Of a DNA stretch of 64,000 nucleotides, positions 34,163 through 47,104 are shown in pieces. Source of the DNA: Siphonodentalium dalli. Taxonomy: Eukaryota; Mollusca; Scaphopoda; Gadilida; Siphonodentaliidae. Position numbers and translations under genes: made by a program. The notes under the pieces were generated by a model. That model was not told the origin of the DNA, made no database searches, and worked only from the letters and a program-made list of their open reading frames with translations. The stretch lies in the NCBI GenBank assembly GCA_032622095.1, contig CP136062.1, positions 137,472,351 to 137,536,350 of the forward strand, written 5' to 3'. How positions within the stretch are numbered: position 1 is the stretch's first letter; each line of letters begins with the position of its first letter.

Positions 34163-34708
34163 CAGGGGGGGGGGGGGGGGGGGGTCGGAATTTTTTTTAG
34201 GCACGTATGGCATTTTTTCCCTTTCGATCATTTTTTGTACCCACCCACCCCCACCGCCAAATTTTGTTCCGTTTTCGGCAGTTTTTTCCGACCATTTTTT
34301 GACACCCACCCCACTTTTAACACTAAAACGGAGATTTGCGGGGGGAAGTTCACTGTAAACAGCTGTATATGAATTTCTGTGCATACTATTTATCATGAAT
34401 GTTAACATGGACATGTAAATAGGAATGAGTCATTTTGAGGTCATTCGGCCAAAAAAACATGGCTGCCAGCGGCCATCTTGTATTTCAAAATTTGCAACAA
34501 AATACAACACGATAACTGCCTGCAGTCAGTTTACCAGTTAGAATTACATTATTTCTCTCATTCAAAGTGGTTTTGAAGCCCAACTCATTGCCAAAACACA
34601 AAAAACACAAGCAGGAAAAATTTTGTTTGGTTGCGGAAAAAATTGCTTGTTGGTGGCTTTGACCAAACGGCATACGTGCCAGAAATTTGTTTTCACCCCT
34701 CCCCCCTG
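34163..34708 (+). mobile_element. G-run-ended MITE, 546 bp, 7-bp TSD, second copy
   Basis: The ends are CAGGGGGG and CCCCCCTG, flanked by the 7-bp sequence GCTCAAT on both sides (34156-34162 and 34709-34715). The body matches 18217-18753 on the same strand, including TTTTCCCTTTCGATCATTTT, the CATGGCTGCCAGCGGCCATC module and CAACACGATAACTGCC. Confidence 0.88.
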
Positions 34709-34715
34709 GCTCAAT

Positions 34716-35033
34716 AACCGATGGCTCTGAAATTTTGTCAGTATTTGTAACCAGAAGGTTCCGAACACGATTATTGGTTCCACGCGGTGAAACCATTCCT
34801 TTAGAGCCAATGGAAGAACCGAATGATTACGTATTGGAACAGACTATATATAGCAGACATTTGTCTATGGGACACGTGGACCAACTATGGCTTGACTACA
34901 GATATATTACCAATTACAAAACAAAACATTCTTGGATATTGATCCACTATTGGAGAGTTATTAAAGGTGGATTATCTCTTTGTAAGCGTGTACTATATAG
35001 TTACAGTGGTACTTAAAATATTAGATCTGAATC
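34716..35033. other. Non-coding stretch
   Basis: An open frame on the plus strand runs through the MITE edge into this stretch without recognisable similarity. Nothing supported. Confidence 0.4.
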
Positions 35034-35338
35034 GAAGACTCCTGTACGGAAATGCTTCTATCGATTAATATTCATTTTACTTCGAATATGTTCTGGTCTA
35101 AAAAGGTGTGTTTTTTTAGCTAACGAACAATAGTGGTTACTGATAACAGAGACCAGAAATAATAATCTGGGACATTTGACGTTCGTTATGTAGCCATAGG
35201 AACAGCCTGATGATCTCTATCGCTATATGGTATCACCCGAAAGGTATGTTATAAAAATAGACAAATAGACGGTCCCAATAACATATTTCAAATAAAATCA
35301 ATATTAATTGATAGAAGCCTTTCCGGACAGGGGTCTTC
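35034..35338. mobile_element. Inverted-repeat MITE, ~305 bp
   Basis: GAAGACTCCTGTACGGAAAT and GCTTCTATCGATTAATATT at the left are mirrored at 35295-35338 with a few changes. The arms are ~45-50 bp. No convincing TSD. Confidence 0.75.
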
Positions 35339-37230
35339 AGTTCATATTTATTATGTTATACCAACGCAACTATTTCAAATTTGTTATTTAAAGAGATAAT
35401 TCATCTTTAAAACCATCTGAATATCAAAACACGAGAGTCTGTTTCACATTCAAATAGTACAAAACTTGAATATAATATAAGGAAAGGCTCGTGATAGGCA
35501 CCAAGGCTGTAGATTAGAGCTATCTCTATTTGGTGTAACAGCAAAACAGCATATGCTTACTATGCATGAGATACACAACATTTTTTTTACCAGACTGAAA
35601 TTTCGGGTTTTCTAGTCAACAGACTAAACCGTACAAGTCATAATGGAAATGGTAAGGAATTATAAAATATTAAGCTCCCCTCAAACCCTCCACCAACTCT
35701 GGCGGACAAGAGTCTGTCAGCCACTATTGTTCTTGTGACATGCGCCACTGTCTCCACTCCACAGTTAAAAAGTAAAAATGACGATGCAGATCAACGTTTG
35801 CCGCTTCTTTAAAATAACTTTTTCGAGAGAAAACAAAAACGCTCTTTAAAAACGTTTATTAAAATGTTTAAAAAAAAAAATTTCATCTCCGTTCTTTAGC
35901 CAATATTAACTTCTTCGAAAAAAAAAAAACTCTTTTTAAAAATATTATTCCTTTTTTAATTTCTGAATTTCTCCGTTAGTTCGTCATTATAATGATACTG
36001 TTGTGCCCGTTTCAGTTCAATATTAAGATTTTCATGCATATAATGTAATTGTGGGCTCGATGGGCGTATACGGTGAACAATAATTTAACTATATATAGAT
36101 GGTAAATAAGCATTAAGGTGCTGTTCACACATATCCGGTTATCTATCTAAGCGGCGAACGCGTTCACCGACGAAAGCTACTGCAGACTGAGTTTACACAT
36201 TGGCCGGCGAATATACGCATACATTCATTTGTCTCCTTTGCTTGTTAATTGTTTCCCCTTTAGTTCTCACTTAAACTGCAATATGATATTGTTGTACACA
36301 TGCAAACATCTAGCCACTTCCTTTTAGAGCTATGGTTGGGAAGTATAGTGAAGTGCAAAATAATTAGAAATGGAAATTCCGAAATTAAGAATATCCAACT
36401 CGAACTTTCAGGTATTTCTCTTGGTAATTTTATAGATATTTAAACAACATTGTTAAATGCCTGTTTGAGTTCCTGGACAATCTGTGAAGTGAGTGTCGCG
36501 TCAAAAGCAGGCCATCAGAATTTATATTAGTGAACGTTTGAATCCATTGAAAAGTGTCATTCCCATTTCTTCCACATAAATGAGCATGCATGTATATGAA
36601 CGCGCACATTTAATTCACTTGAATTCGCAACAAATGTACCATCCACGTGCAGAGTACGTGTGCCTGACACCTCTTAACAACTCTCCGTTGGTTGCGTTGC
36701 ACACCATCATCGGTCAGTATTTATAATAATAGCTTATATAATCAAGGTGCGTGACCGATGAACAGTTTATTAGAGCCAATGAAACTGACACACTGATCCA
36801 TGCTAGTTAATGGACGATTTGGGACCAGCAGAGTTATCGTCGATGACCGGTATTATTACGCCACCGTAGTGTGGTGTTTCTAGCTTTTGGTTTTTTTGAT
36901 ATCGCATGGTCGATCGATAATTCACTGGGTGATTGTACAGGGCGAATGCATTGTGGGGCTTTTATTTATTTATAGAGTTGGAAATTCCGTTTATTTAAAA
37001 GTCGGAACTACGCGACGAGTAGGCCAAGTCCAGTAAAACGGTTCGTTATAGGTGCTGGTTGTTATTGTTATTTTAACGGAATTCTGAGTTGGTCATTCGC
37101 GAAACCAATATATTTTATATTCTATAATTAAAACCGTGGGTATATAATATATGATCCTCTTTATGGATATTGTAGGAAGGTAAATTTAGCTAAAGCGGTG
37201 GGATATCTTGCAAGACAACACATTTCGGTT
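35339..37230. other. Intergenic, no gene recognised
   Basis: A-rich stretches near 35865-35945. A segment near 36935-36960 (GGGCGAATGCATTGTGG) is shared with 10245-10265. No coding signal. Confidence 0.45.
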
Positions 37231-37937
37231 TGCGCTATAACTGCTCAATGTTTTAAGGTGTTACACAGCGTCTGATAAAAAGAGTTCTATCTGGAATATT
37301 CACACAATTTTTTCAGAGAACATGCATAGAGTAAACATAGTCCTATCGGACTATCGTAAAGTAGTTCCGTTTAATTCGGGATTAATTAACCCTCAGACTG
37401 CCGAAACTGCCGACAATAAATTCGCTTGTTTGTGTCCCCCGAAAATCAAACTTGCCTGTTTAGAGGTCCCATTTTCGTGGCTAATGGTGATAGAATCACA
37501 ATTTTTCAGTCAAGTTCATGGATAAATTACATTACACTTAATCGGCTTATGTCCGCGGCCATAAACCTGCGTTTTGATAACAATTTATTTGAGACAAACT
37601 GTTGCGCGGGTATCAGTCGGCGCTTATCGGTTGAAGTTATTATGATCGTGCAGCCTGCACGTGCAACAAGTGTTCAAATACAACAGAAAAAAAATACTAT
37701 GTCAAATAAATAACGTGATCAATGGACAGACACGTTTCATTTCCGTGGGACACGAAAAAGCGAATTTAATGTCGTCAGTTTCGGCAGTCTGAGGGTCTTA
37801 ATTAATCTCCTTTACGATATCCCGATAGGACTATGTTTACTCTTTGTTCTCTGAAAAAAAAATGGTGTGAATATTCCCGATAGAACTATTTTTATCAGAC
37901 GTTTTGTAACACATTAAAACATTGAGCAGTTAGCGCA
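37231..37937. mobile_element. Non-autonomous DNA element with ~195-bp TIRs
   Basis: The left TIR runs from TGCGCTATAACTGCTCAATG through GTCTGATAAAAA, ATAGTCCTATCGGACTATCG and CCTCAGACTGCCGAAACTG. The right TIR (37745-37937) is its inverse. Outside both ends is ATTTCGG (37223-37229 and 37946-37952), but spacing to the TIR differs on the two sides, so a TSD is only possible. The ~320-bp interior is non-coding. Confidence 0.75.
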
Positions 37938-38631
37938 ATTTTCTGAAATTTCGGACTATTTCGTCTATAAAAATACGATGAGCAACTGAAAATGTTTTTC
38001 AACATTCTGGAAGGGGTATATGTCCATGGTATATATGTTTAAAATTTCACGCATAAACTATGACAGATAACAAAGTTATAATTAGTTTTATAGGCCCACC
38101 ATAAATCCCCTATAATAAACGCATGCCTCCGTAAGCACATGGCTTTGCTGTGGATACTTTCGTTCCCAGCATGCATCATTCTCGCTATCGGTAAAATGTC
38201 TATGAACAATGGCTGCATGTGCCATGCACTCTTAGCTTTGATCCGCATTTAGAAGCATTCTGGTGTGGCGAATGAGAAACCTGCAGTAATTTATAAGCCG
38301 TAGTTCATTGTAATAATTTGAAGAATTACTTGTCTTAACGGAATTCTGAGGCGGTCCATTCATGTAACCAATATATTTTATATTATGATTTATATTTATG
38401 ACTAATAATACGATCTTGGTGGCGTTACCATTTCTGACTATGGTTTTCTTGTCTCCCCTGACTAGTATGTATATCGAGCTCTCTTGGAATCAGGGAGCTA
38501 AATGTGTTCCAGAGTCGGGGAGCGAGTACACCGTGGAAAGGTGAAGGTAACTGAATAATGACCTTCACCTGATACATGGGACACGTTATTAAAGGATGAC
38601 ATCGCGTTTAGTTGATTTGTACATCATATAT

Positions 38632-41600
38632 AAACAAGAAAACTAAGATGCATGCATCAGGTCGGCCGTGAACTATCTACCATAGAATTGTTGTAGCTAT
38701 CGATTATACATTTTGAAACACCTGTCTGTATGTATGTATGCGTGAATGCATGTGTGTATGTGCTATAGACTCTAACACTGCTCGAATTTGGTATTTAACG
38801 TGTCAACTTGACCTCGCTCATAGGCATGTTTCTGGACCTTGACCGATCCGACTAAAAATTTGTGTGTAGGACTACTTCGATCCCGGGAGCAATATGGACG
38901 GGTCCAATTTCACGTGGGACCATGTTCTCGAACGTGCTGATATAGGCATGTTTCTGGACCAATTGAACAATAGTTTGGCCAGACGCTGTATATACTGGGT
39001 ACTGTCCAGATGGAGGCGATCACAAAAAAAATCCCTAACTAGCCCGAACGAAGTCGAGTACATCAGCTAGTTTAATATATATTTTGGACATTTGTCTGTC
39101 TGTTTGTCTGTTAGCTATGGCCGGGAAAACTGCCCGACAGATTTGACGAAATTTGATACCTAGGGGAAATTATTTCCAGGGAGTATTTTGGACGGGTCAA
39201 ATCTTGATCCCGACCTGACTTTGACATTCAAAAAGATCAATTCAAGGTCAAATCTGGTAAAACGGAAGTATTTCAACGAAGTTTGATACCTACTGTTACT
39301 TTTGTCCCAGGAGTGTTTCGGGTGGGTCAAATCATGACCCTGACCTGATCTTGACATTCAAAATTGTCAATTCAAGGTCAAATCGGGTATAAAGCCGGGC
39401 GGATTTCGACGGGTACTTTTGTCGTGAATTTTGTCCGGGGAGTGTTTTGGACGGGTCAAATCGTGACCCCGACATGACCTTCACCTTTAAAATAGTCAAT
39501 TCAAGGTTAAATCGCGCATTTCTCCGAAAATCAGAGGGGAACATCCCGGACGAAGTGGGGTCCACGAGCTACTATTATATATTTCTAGATTTAGTTACAA
39601 ACTAAATACCTGTATATTGTACAAAGAAATGTTTGACAAATATATCTGTATCAATATTACCATACGGGTCATTAAAATAGATACGACGAAACAAATTTTG
39701 AAGGGTGCATGTATCAGGTAAATTTTTATATTTCAAATGATGACAGGAATGCAGAAAGTTGAAGTACCTACGTAATACTGGCTATCCGCATGAAGAGATA
39801 TACATGTATATAAAAACCAGATGAGGGATATGTCTGTACAGTTGCTAAACAATTCAATCATGCAAAAGAGGATCAAAGAGTAAGATACCAAATTGCTGCC
39901 TGTGGTAATGTTTTTTAACGAAATTCGGGAAAATTAGATTACTCTCACCCTGGTTATCCAGAAGATAATTGTGGAATCTGATGACGATCGGACAAGGGTG
40001 TCGTCTGTAGGATCAACCAAATTATTTAGCCATAAAAATAGTAAAATTGAAGATCACCGCTGGCAGTGATGTCTTCACAAGGACAGTTTGAGAACAAAAT
40101 ATGGCTCACATCTAGCGGTGACCCAAAATATCCACATAAGAAAAAGTTCTCCAATAAAAGCTGGCTGCAGGGTGCGCCAATTGATTCAAATTCGAAATTT
40201 AGCAGGGTGTACTGCTTGTGGCCATGTTTTCCCCGCAAATTTGATAGACTGATGGACAAAACCACTGAATCCGTTGAATCAATATACATGTATACATGGA
40301 TTAATTTATATGCATTGTTATACACAGTACTGGTATATAAAGGTACTGAAAATAACTATATTACTAGTATACACAAAATAAACCATATATCATGGCTATG
40401 GGTTCTAATATCCGAACATGACAGCTGAGAACTTGGTGTGAATTAAAGAGTGGTGGTTTCTCAAGCATATCTAACCCTCCACGTTAGTAACATGCCATCA
40501 AATGTCATAAGTATAATCTAGCTTGAGGACAGAAGTGATCCATAAAACCCCCCTTAATTCAACCAGGTCCTCGCGCGATGTATGATCGATCACATGATGA
40601 TCTAGGGGGATTAGAATTGATGTATAAAAACAGCACTGCGTGTAAATATAAAATAAAATAGTGCTACATCTTATTACAGATTATTGCCATATATAATCAG
40701 TGATTATACAGACAGTCTGACAAAATAAAGTTTCAGTGACACTCTATCCGAAGAGGGGAATAATTTCATCTGTTACAGTCAATGGAGCAATTATGAATCT
40801 GGAAAGGTGAAATTTCTAAGTAATACTAGATATCGACATGACGCGATAAAATATAACGTAAATGCAATATGGCCGCTGGCGACCATTTTTTCCTATGAAA
40901 TTAAAAAAATATTTGATAGCTCTCATCTGATAGATCAATATCAAGATAAATATGAAGTTTGGTGATGATCGGATGAGTGAAGTGGACTGTGGTCTGTGCT
41001 AAACGGTTTAGTAATGCTTAAAAAGATTCTTACCTTAATATTTTTATGTTCACTTTATAAACTTCACTGAGTCATCTTTGTCATGTATTGAGTTTGATAT
41101 CTTTTGTTAACAGTTTATAAATCATGTATGTCTCATGTTTGTTATTTTAATTTATGTGTTTATTATCATTAAATAAAGTTGCATTCCTTAAAAAGATTCT
41201 TACCGCATTGTTTTTATGTTCACTTTATAAACTCCACTGAGTCATCTTTGTCATGTATTGAATTTGATATCTTTTGTTAACAGTTTATAAATTATGTATG
41301 TCTCGTGTTCGTTATTATATTATATACACTTTATAGTGTGTTTTCAGAACGAAAAAAAATTGAATAAAATCAACAAATTTGTAAATTTAAAAACAATTCA
41401 AACGTTGTTGTATTCCATGTCCCAGCCCGGACAAATTTCAATAATATTCATTGAGAAACAACGGACCAAACGCTATATAACACCCGTATACATCTTTTAT
41501 TCCGAATCGGACTCGGGTACATGTTATAGTAGGTACCGAATTGACACACGTCGACTGGGCGAGTTGGCCATGGGGCGATTAGGCCGATTCCGGCAGATTC

Positions 41601-42023
41601 TATAATTTACCGTATGTATCCGTTTACGCGTAGTTTACTTTAGAAAGTTCCGCAATTAATACCGTAAATAGAGCGACCTTATTTGACAGAGAATGCCTCT
41701 GTTATTGATTATCAAGTTGCTGTACATTAAAAACGACAAATTCACATGCTCGTTCAAGCGCAGTAGGCTATTTTCCCCATGTTAAAGGACATCCACAAAT
41801 ACTAAATAACGCTAACCTACTGCCGAATGTTTGACACGACAACTGTTAACATATTTGGGCTGAATTCATCTGACGCGGTATTATTCCTCAAAATAAACAA
41901 CAAAACCATCGTTACTTGGAAATGTAGTTTGGGCTAACATTTACATAAATCCTCCAGATCAATTATCCGACACACACGTCAGATGAAAAAGTCACATGAA
42001 GTAACCGGCCAAATTGGCCGAAA
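38632..42023 (+). repeat. 3.4-kb direct duplicate, copy B
   Basis: Partner of 21569-25063, same strand. It contains the tandem array at 39150-39540, Helitron-like hairpins at 39040-39070 (ending in CTAG) and 39545-39570, and the AATAAA tandem. Copy B has an extra CAATATGGCCGCTGGCGACCA piece near 40865, related to the GCCATCTTGG module; copy A lacks it. Ends as in copy A; flanks unrelated. Confidence 0.9.
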
Positions 42024-42759
42024 TAATTTAAACTGGTGAATTAATGGGGGAATGGATTTTTGTGAGCGGGAAATTTATTTAACTATGCAGCTGCAGTTCT
42101 GGGTTATTCCAGATCAAATTTGGCTGTGGGATAGCCCTGTCGTACACTTGGGGATTCATTTTTAAAAAGTAAACACATGACCTATGATTTTTCTTGTATT
42201 TTCGTGATCAACTGGTGTCAATCTAGCTGGGTAAACATCACTGGTATGACCTGCAGGCTTCAATTCAGTGAATTTGGCCGAAACGTTAACACTGCATGTC
42301 GCCTATATATGGGAAACCATTTAGTTCAGTGATTCCCTAAGCAAATGAGTAATGGCCAGGCGTGTTCTTCAACAAAGCGATGTTTTATCAAACGCTGCGC
42401 AGCATGATTTTGTTGTGTTATTTGTCTAAAACGACACACTTAGGTATAATTATAAAGCCACGTACAACTATTAAAGCTATATTTGCTAATTCTTTCACGT
42501 TGTATATACAGGGAATATATAGTTCCACGCCGATAAAAACGCGAATTGCTAATATCCGACTGCGGACTGTCTTTATGCACCTTGCCCATTCATGGAAAGA
42601 CATATATACATGTATACATATTGTCGTCTAAGAAAGAAAATTAATTCATAAAATAAAGTGACTCTTGTTTTAAATTTACTCCGCATATCATGTAAAAGCG
42701 ACAGCTGTATTTAAGCCGGAACTTGCGCTGTGTTCGAATTCCTACTATTTATACTCCAA
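42024..42759. other. Intergenic, no gene recognised
   Basis: One 89-codon open frame at 42362-42631 (plus) without recognisable features. Nothing else supported. Confidence 0.4.
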
Positions 42760-43095
42760 CAAATTACTTCCACGCAAATGTACATACAACATGTGAAAAT
42801 AAAGAGCGTTCACTAATACACTATATATTTATATGGTGAAATAATTAAAGAGCGTTTGACTCACTGTTCTGAATTATTTGGGAACTCGAAAATACAAAAA
42901 GCTTGATCAGATGTATAATAAATTTGGTCAATAATTGTTTAGTCTTTTCCGAATTTACGAGGAATGTGTATATATGAGCTAGTATATGTAATATATTTCC
43001 AGTCATAAAGAAGTAAGAGAAACGCTCTTTATTGTACAATGTCAGGAACATACTAAGAACATATGCTCTTTATTGTTTCATAATAAAAACAAATC
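42760..43095. repeat. Degenerate inverted repeat with AATAAAGAGCGTT units
   Basis: AATAAAGAGCGTTCACTAATAC and TTAAAGAGCGTTTGAC at the left are mirrored by ACGCTCTTTATTG and ATGCTCTTTATTG at the right. A related block is at 31197-31275. It fits an old foldback MITE. Confidence 0.55.
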
Positions 43096-44405
43096 CTGAC
43101 ACGATGTATGCGATGACTTGAAGAAGTGTGTTGACGATGTGCTTGTGCACGGTGTCCTTGTATGACGCAAGCCGTTGGTGAATTCAGTTTCAAAGTCTGC
43201 TTTCCGCAGTATATAGTATAATGTTGATATGAAGAAATAAAAACATTAAAGTTATATTATCCTAGTTTCTGAAAAAAAATTCTTATTGTGTTTGCCATAT
43301 TCGCCTTTTTAGTGATGATTATGTCAATGTTAAGCCACCTTTTCTCTAACTTAAATGCGGCTTGCAAATAAATAAGAAAATATTTAGCAATTAATTATTA
43401 CTCAAGATAGAACTGTATAATGTAGATATTTATGAAGTTACATGGACGATGTACCACGCTGTGGTATATATTTGACCCTGCATATTTGTTTTTAACACAA
43501 CTTGCCTCCGACGTGCAAGCTAACTGGTAGCAAGAGTTGAACTATTAGTTGAAACAAGCCCCCGAACCTTTTATCTTGCGATCAGTTTATTATTATAAAG
43601 TAAATTAGATCATAAATAAATCAATTAATTTATAGGCAACATCGGCATTCAAGTTAATAACCACACTGGTGTTGAAACTAAACCCTCACAAATTATGATA
43701 TTAAGTAAATTAGATATCATGGCACACATATAGCATAACTCAATTTCCTTTAGAACTTCCCGATTTTATTTCAAAAACTTACATAAACACTTTCCAACAA
43801 CGCGAATGCGCGCACATAAGTTTATGTATAATGCCATGCATTTGCTAAAAGTGACTTATATAGGTCCTATGGACCGCATGTTAGCCACACATATGTTGCA
43901 TTAATAAATATACTCATGAATACAAATCACAAAAAGAAGATATGCTCTTTATTGGCCTGCTTAGTGGCAATGTAAAGGTCATTGTACCCATATGCACAAG
44001 GGACGATGAAACAATGACAAAATAAAATCAAACGAGCACACTAAAACGTTATCATCGTGCATGATGGATAGCATGAATCCATAAACTCCGTGATAGTAAT
44101 TCATTGGAGTTTTCGGTAGGAACATGGTGGAAACAAGCTTATTTATTTCCAATCCTTTTGATTGTTTATTGCAAAGTCGTTAATTAAGGCGAAACATGCT
44201 ATAACATATATACAATATTTACAATATTTACAATATTTGCTGCAAGTTCGGTAAACCAGAAAACCTCCAACAGTGTCTTCTCATTTTATGCACAAGGAAC
44301 TAACTGTGTTCAGGCACATGCATTATAATTTGTTGTCACCCATGACGGCATGACACCAGATACAGATCTAACTTTACTGCAGAGCGAAGTGCAATCTATA
44401 TATCA
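43096..44405. other. Intergenic, no gene recognised
   Basis: No long open frame, no repeat with a clear partner. A lone TGCTCTTTATTG lies near 43945. Confidence 0.4.
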
Positions 44406-44562
44406 CCCCGTATACGTGGTATCGCAAACCCGGACGGTATCGCCAAACCAGACCATGCGGTTTTGATAAATGAACATATCTTCCCTCAGATGAATCTATA
44501 TATCTCTATTATCTATTATAAATTTAATGGAAATTCCGGCTCATTTCCGATTTTAACATAAA

Positions 44563-44592
44563 CTAGCAGGGTTGCCCGGCGTGGCCCAGGTT
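44563..44592 (-). repeat. Helitron-like 3' end on the minus strand
   Basis: On the minus strand CCTGGGCCACGCCGGG can form a hairpin with a mismatch. It is followed after ~9 bases by CTAG and then T, the expected order at a Helitron 3' end. No 5' TC end or Rep/helicase gene was identified. Confidence 0.5.
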
Positions 44593-44929
44593 AAAGTGGT
44601 GTGAAAACCTCTGCTGTGTATATTTGGTGATGATAGAGGAAACTCTTGCTCAGTGTTACACGTATTCTCATAAATTGTATATCCAAATGACATCACAAAA
44701 CGTCATTCTTATACATGGATTATAAGTAGCACAATAACCCACATTGTCGGAGTGATTGTCATTTTGTTTATCGCGATTAATTCGCCCCACCAATAAAGAA
44801 GTATTTATTTATTTACCGAGTTCTGCTCGTACTTCAGAGTTCAGACGTTATATATTTTTTAATCGCACAGTCGACGAGGTTGACAAAAATAAAAGGCGAC
44901 CATTGGGTTTTAAATAGAGATGTATAAAT

Positions 44930-46335
44930 CAATCTAGTGGGGTTGACTAAGATGTTGAGGTCACCGGGTTACCATATCTCCATGAAGATACAGAACTGTT
45001 AAAGAAACATCCAGGTGATTTAGTGCCCCATCTCTCTCCCCAAACGGCACCAAATTGGCGTTATTAAATCACACGATTAGTTTCCTCGTATCATGGAGAA
45101 GAATGTGTATCAATTTGGTGGAAATCAATGCTAAGAATAGCTTATTGTAATCAATATAGGTGCCCATCTCCGCCTCCGTGCACCCCTGACTCGAACGGCG
45201 CCATAGTATGAAGATGATTATGTATAATTTTTGTCGAAACCGGCGATAAAAATGCTGCCCCTCCCCGTTTTCTGCGACTTACACCAACAGCGTCGATTTA
45301 GAAACTTTTAACCCGCATCCTTATCTTCCTCGTAAAATGTTACACATGTTAGATCACTTTGGTGCTGTCTAGATGATCCCACGTGAAGTGATATAGAACA
45401 TAGACAGACATTCGCAAATATAAGCACCAAATTTGGCCTCTTTAACCCACATGATTTGATTTCACGTATCACTGGAGAAGAACGTGTATGAATTAGGTGG
45501 AAATTGGCGCTAAACAAACTGTTATCAGTTTTGGTGACCACCCATTCCATATCCACGACTCAAGATCGCCACTGTTAAACATCTTTAAACACACAATTAA
45601 GACTCATTATGAAGACGACTATATAAAACATTGGTGGAAATCGGCGACTAAACAAATTCATCAAATTTAGTGTCCCCATCTCTCACCCAAATGGAACCAA
45701 CTTGGCGTCTTTAAATCACACGATTAGATTCCTCATATCATGGAGAAGAATCTGTATCAATTTGGAGGAAATCGGCGCTAAAATATATTTATAAATTTTG
45801 GTGCCCCTCCCCCCCTTCCGTGCACCCCTGACTCGAATAACGCCACTTTTTTTTACAACTTTAGGCCACTCTATTAGACATATGATATCACAGAGATGAT
45901 TATGTATAATTTGGTGGTAATTTGCGACTAAACAAATTCTTATCAGATTTAGTGCCCCTCTCTCTCATCCAAATGGCACTAATTTGGCACCTTTAAATCA
46001 CACGATTAGCTTCTTATATCATGGAGAAGAATGTGTATCAAATTAGTGGAAATCGGCGCTAAACATATTTTTTAGCAAATTTAGCTTCCCTCTTCGCCCC
46101 CCGCCCCTCCATGCATCCTGACTCGAACGGTGCCACTTTTGATATTTCTAGACCACATGCACCATTTGACTCATGATATCATGGAATGATTATGTATAAG
46201 TTTGGTGGCAACCGGCGACTAAACAAATTATTATCAAATGTAGTCCCCCCCCCCCCAACCATCTCTCACCCAAACGGCACAAATGTGTCGTCACACGATT
46301 AAAATCTTCGTATAACGTTACAGACACATGCACCC
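44930..46335 (+). repeat. About five degenerate ~290-bp tandem units
   Basis: Repeating landmarks are CATCTCTC.CCCAAACGGCAC, TTTAAATCACACGATTAG, CATGGAGAAGAATGTGTATC, AATTTGGTGGAAATCGGCG, and GTGCACCCCTGACTCGAA. Unit starts fall near 45020, 45350, 45669, 45951 and 46241. A C-run patch lies at 46243-46257. No frame stays open through a unit. Confidence 0.8.
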
Positions 46336-46469
46336 CTGAGGTATAAGTGCTTCATAATAAACTATCAAATGTTGCACTATCATGACTTGTCACGTGTGCC
46401 ATAATAATACAACAAACGTATTGTGCCATCACGACTCGATACATGTGTTATATAAAATAAACCAACCAC

Positions 46470-46512
46470 CGATTGCGCCATCACGACTCGGTTGGTGATT
46501 ATGATGGCGCAA
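46470..46512. repeat. Short hairpin, ATTGCGCCATCA stem
   Basis: ATTGCGCCATCAC and its near-complement GATGGCGCAAT pair around ~16 bases. GCCATCACGACTCG also occurs just upstream at 46427. A local repeat only. Confidence 0.6.
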
Positions 46513-47104
46513 TAGAAAATATTCGCCTTTGTCACATTCAGGTGTTCAACATTAGGAATGCATCTTACTCAAACCCAACACATTAAGAAGCTGTGCGTCT
46601 TTTCTTTACCATTAAAATCGACAGTTTTATGATACAACAAGAGACCATATATATGCATGTGTATTTCATTGGCCACTTTCAAACCATTAGGCTGCTAGCA
46701 TTTAATTCACCTATACAGTTGAACATCCTGGTGATAGGTCTGCTTTTTCAATGAATACATTAGCAGAAAGACTATAATGAGCTGAAGGTAACATAAACAG
46801 CAAACTAAAAGTGAGAATATTTTTCTTCTCAACTGCTTGCTGTTAACTATGATAAACGAAAGCGATGGTTCATATATTGATAAGTAGTCAGCGAATGAAC
46901 GAATTGGTGGGTAAATACTCCTGATTCGTGTGGACGTACACATGCGTTGTTCGTTGTCTGTTGTACGATGAGAAACAAACATGTTCCCATATCATATATA
47001 CGTGAAAATTACTTTCCCATTCAGTCTGGTTTGGCGATAGCTTCCGGTTTGGCGATACCACGTACAAGGGGCTGCATATATATACATATCTATATATATT
47101 GATA

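Larger units (their letters stand above)
44406..47071. mobile_element. Inverted-repeat-bounded element, ~2.7 kb
   Basis: The left end CCCCGTATACGTGGTATCGC with CGGTATCGCCAAACCAGAC (44406-44453) is mirrored at 47022-47071 (GTCTGGTTTGGCGATAG, GGTTTGGCGATACCACGTAC). Between them are a Helitron-like end, a ~290-bp tandem array and non-coding DNA. The TSD is obscured by flanking TATATA. The right end abuts the truncated LINE. Confidence 0.65.
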
